A DNA stretch of 38,778 nucleotides. It comes from Myxococcales bacterium UBA1660. Lineage in GTDB: Bacteria > Myxococcota_A > Polyangia > Polyangiales > Houyiibacteriaceae. The position numbers were made by a program, and so were the translations under genes. A model generated the notes under the pieces. It did not search any database, had not been told where the DNA came from, and was given only the letters and a program-made list of their open reading frames with translations. Positions 37,740-38,778 of the stretch are shown here, one piece after another. The stretch is from the NCBI GenBank assembly GCA_002320815.1, contig DCLA01000111.1, positions 92,812 to 131,589 on the forward strand, given 5' to 3'. How positions within the stretch are numbered: the first letter of the stretch is position 1; every line of letters starts with the position of its first letter.

Positions 37740-38646
37740 TCGCCCCCGGCCCGATCCGCGCCGCCACCTCGTTCGCCGCCGCCTCCAAGCCCACATCACC
37801 GCGCCGCCGCTCCACCAGGTTGAACGCCGCCCCCTTGGACATACCGAGACGCTGCGCCGTGGCCTCCCACGACTGGCCCAGGTCGCGCGTCGCCACCCGC
37901 GCCATCACCCACCGAACCCGAGTCGGCTTGCGCCGCCGGGACCCGAGGGGCTCCTGCGAGCCGAGTCCCACCACGTTCCGCGCCGCGACCTCCAGCGACG
38001 CCCAGTCGACCTCCTGCGGTCCCTGCCGATCCAAGAGCCCGATGGGTTCGTCCCGGTGGGCCGCTTCATCCGCCGGTCGGTAGTCGTCCAGCGCGAGCTC
38101 GGACACGAAGTCGTCGAAGCGACGGCGCCCGGCCTCGGTGTCCTGGAACCCGAGGAAGTCGAGCGCCCACTCCACGTCGAGGAACGGCGGCGCCGGATCG
38201 AGACGGAGGTAGGCGCGGTGGCTGGTTCGGCGAGAGTCCCGGGGACGCTCCACCAGCCCGGCTTCCGTCGGGTTCCGGTGGTGGTACGCGACCATGCGCT
38301 GGAGGCTCGCCTGGGTGTGCACGGGGTGGAACTTCGGGCGCGCGGCCATCACCGGGCCCAGCGTCGCGCCCTCGCTGCGCAGATGGAGGCGCGCCGAGAA
38401 GCTCGTGTGGACCGATTGGTAGAAGCGCTCGGGGTCCACGTCGCCCGCGAGCAGGCCGTGGTGCGTATGGGAGGACATCAGGCCGTACGAGAGCCAGCGC
38501 CAATCCCATCGCTCTTGGGCGCGGGCCATCGCGTCGAGCATCGTGCGTCGGCCGGCTTCGTCGAAGAGATGGAAGCGCCGGTCGACGAAGCGCGAGATGG
38601 CGTGCACGGGTCGACCGGGAGTCCATCGTCGTCTGTCTCGCGGCAT
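37735..38646 (-). CDS. REP-associated tyrosine transposase (RAYT, HUH/Y1 family)
   Basis: 303 residues. The catalytic HUH pair is H60-T-H62 in LMSSHTHHGLLAG. The nucleophile is Y121 in QRMVAYHHRNPTEAGLV, the RAYT 'Y..lNP..AGLV' block, followed by RRTSHRAYL. The C-terminal about 80 residues hold a helix-turn-helix (RDLGQSWEATAQRLGMSKGAAFNLVERR) like the DnaA-C-type domain in some RAYT groups. The length is on the long side for RAYTs because of this domain. The reading frame is intact. It converges with the GH-A-like gene, and its stop codon lies inside the adjoining repeat. RAYTs nick and process REP hairpins as single strands; here the inverted repeat pairs around the gene are the obvious substrate. 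Confidence 0.9.
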   Translation of the reverse strand: MPRDRRRWTPGRPVHAISRFVDRRFHLFDEAGRRTMLDAMARAQERWDWRWLSYGLMSSHTHHGLLAGDVDPERFYQSVHTSFSARLHLRSEGATLGPVMAARPKFHPVHTQASLQRMVAYHHRNPTEAGLVERPRDSRRTSHRAYLRLDPAPPFLDVEWALDFLGFQDTEAGRRRFDDFVSELALDDYRPADEAAHRDEPIGLLDRQGPQEVDWASLEVAARNVVGLGSQEPLGSRRRKPTRVRWVMARVATRDLGQSWEATAQRLGMSKGAAFNLVERRRGDVGLEAAANEVAARIGPGAK

Positions 38647-38652
38647 GGGCCG

Positions 38653-38658
38653 AGTCTC
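38653..38658 (-). promoter_or_regulatory. Putative -10 (GAGACT) exactly 6 nt before the RAYT start
   Basis: On the minus strand GAGACT-CGGCCC-ATG, no Shine-Dalgarno sequence. It has the same hexamer and spacing as the MBL lipoprotein gene at 21454. Confidence 0.3.
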
Positions 38659-38727
38659 GGCGCGAGGCGGGGTCGAGTTGCGTGGAGAGGGCGAGGGGAG
38701 CGCGGAAGGCGAGGGGAGCGCGGAGCG

Positions 38728-38754
38728 AATGACGATAATGACGACGATCGTCCC
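38728..38754 (-). repeat. REP-like 27-nt repeat unit, copy 4a (inverted)
   Basis: On the minus strand GGGACGATC, GTCGTCATT, ATCGTCATT. It has one base change in the last unit and the opposite orientation to copies 3a/3b. It lies 82 nt upstream of the RAYT start. Confidence 0.85.
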
Positions 38755-38756
38755 CG

Positions 38757-38778
38757 AATGACGACAATGACGACGATC
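38757..38778 (-). repeat. REP-like repeat unit, copy 4b (inverted, cut by window end)
   Basis: Twenty-two bases match the tail and part of the head of the unit on the minus strand, 2 nt from copy 4a. The rest is outside the window. Confidence 0.75.

Larger units (their letters stand above)
37675..38778. mobile_element. REP/RAYT element: transposase gene bracketed by inverted repeat pairs
   Basis: Two direct repeat units on the left (37675-37739), the RAYT gene on the minus strand, and two units in opposite orientation on the right (38728 to the window edge). Both pairs have a 2-nt gap. The repeats point inward like terminal inverted repeats. The same repeat is found as isolated units elsewhere in the window, as expected for REP sequences mobilised by a RAYT. 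The right end is cut by the window. Confidence 0.75.

Overview
The window reads as chromosomal DNA of a high-GC (about 70%) delta-type bacterium, most likely a Myxococcota member of the Sandaracinus/Polyangiales kind. This is inferred from sequence style: lipoproteins with long Asp-rich DLG/DAG linkers behind the lipobox, a MYXO-CTERM-like tail, a zinc-ribbon Ser/Thr kinase with no membrane segment, TPR-PEGA and DUF4388-like proteins, and planctomycete/myxobacterial-type DUF1501 and cytochrome genes. No plasmid or phage structural genes were seen.

Layout. 1-8461 (minus): a membrane-protein fragment, a two-domain SRPBCC protein, a TPR-PEGA protein coupled to a cupredoxin lipoprotein, a Ser/Thr kinase, an acidic-repeat lipoprotein, a SUMF1-fold protein coupled to lgt, and a small membrane protein. 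8589-10948 (plus): era and der. 11057-14193 (minus): two tandem paralogous Cys-rich lipoproteins. 14326-18242 (plus): a polysaccharide-monooxygenase-like protein, ilvE, an MBL hydrolase, and a pseudoprotease joined to a putative beta-barrel. 18257-21402 (minus): a beta-helix-type lipoprotein, a PPC-like lipoprotein and lspA. 21454-22524 (plus): an MBL lipoprotein. 22612-23061 (minus): an ArsI/CadI-like VOC protein. 23248-29305 (minus): a Ro60/TROVE protein, an RNA-rich leader, a DUF4388-like pair and a SNF2 helicase. 29512-35872 (plus): a four-gene translationally coupled DUF1501/cytochrome operon and a purple-acid-phosphatase-like protein. 35912-37672 (plus): a clan GH-A-like protein. 37675-38778: a REP-type element with its tyrosine transposase.

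Two systems stand out. First, directly upstream of the Ro60 gene the minus strand holds a circularly permuted tRNA-like RNA: T-arm, then an acceptor stem closed by a tetraloop, then D-arm, with a long helix in the anticodon-stem position. This is the architecture known for bacterial Y RNAs (YrlA), the partners of Ro60. Two further tRNA-like modules flank it. Second, a RAYT-type HUH/Y1 transposase is bracketed by inverted pairs of a 27-nt repeat built as GGGACGATC plus two 9-nt GTCGTCATT units. Further copies lie at two other intergenic sites, so the transposase and its probable dispersed repeat family sit in the same window.

A third, weaker pattern is that many first-in-transcript genes have a -10-like hexamer exactly 6 nt (range 6-10) before the start codon and no Shine-Dalgarno sequence. 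This suggests leaderless transcription.
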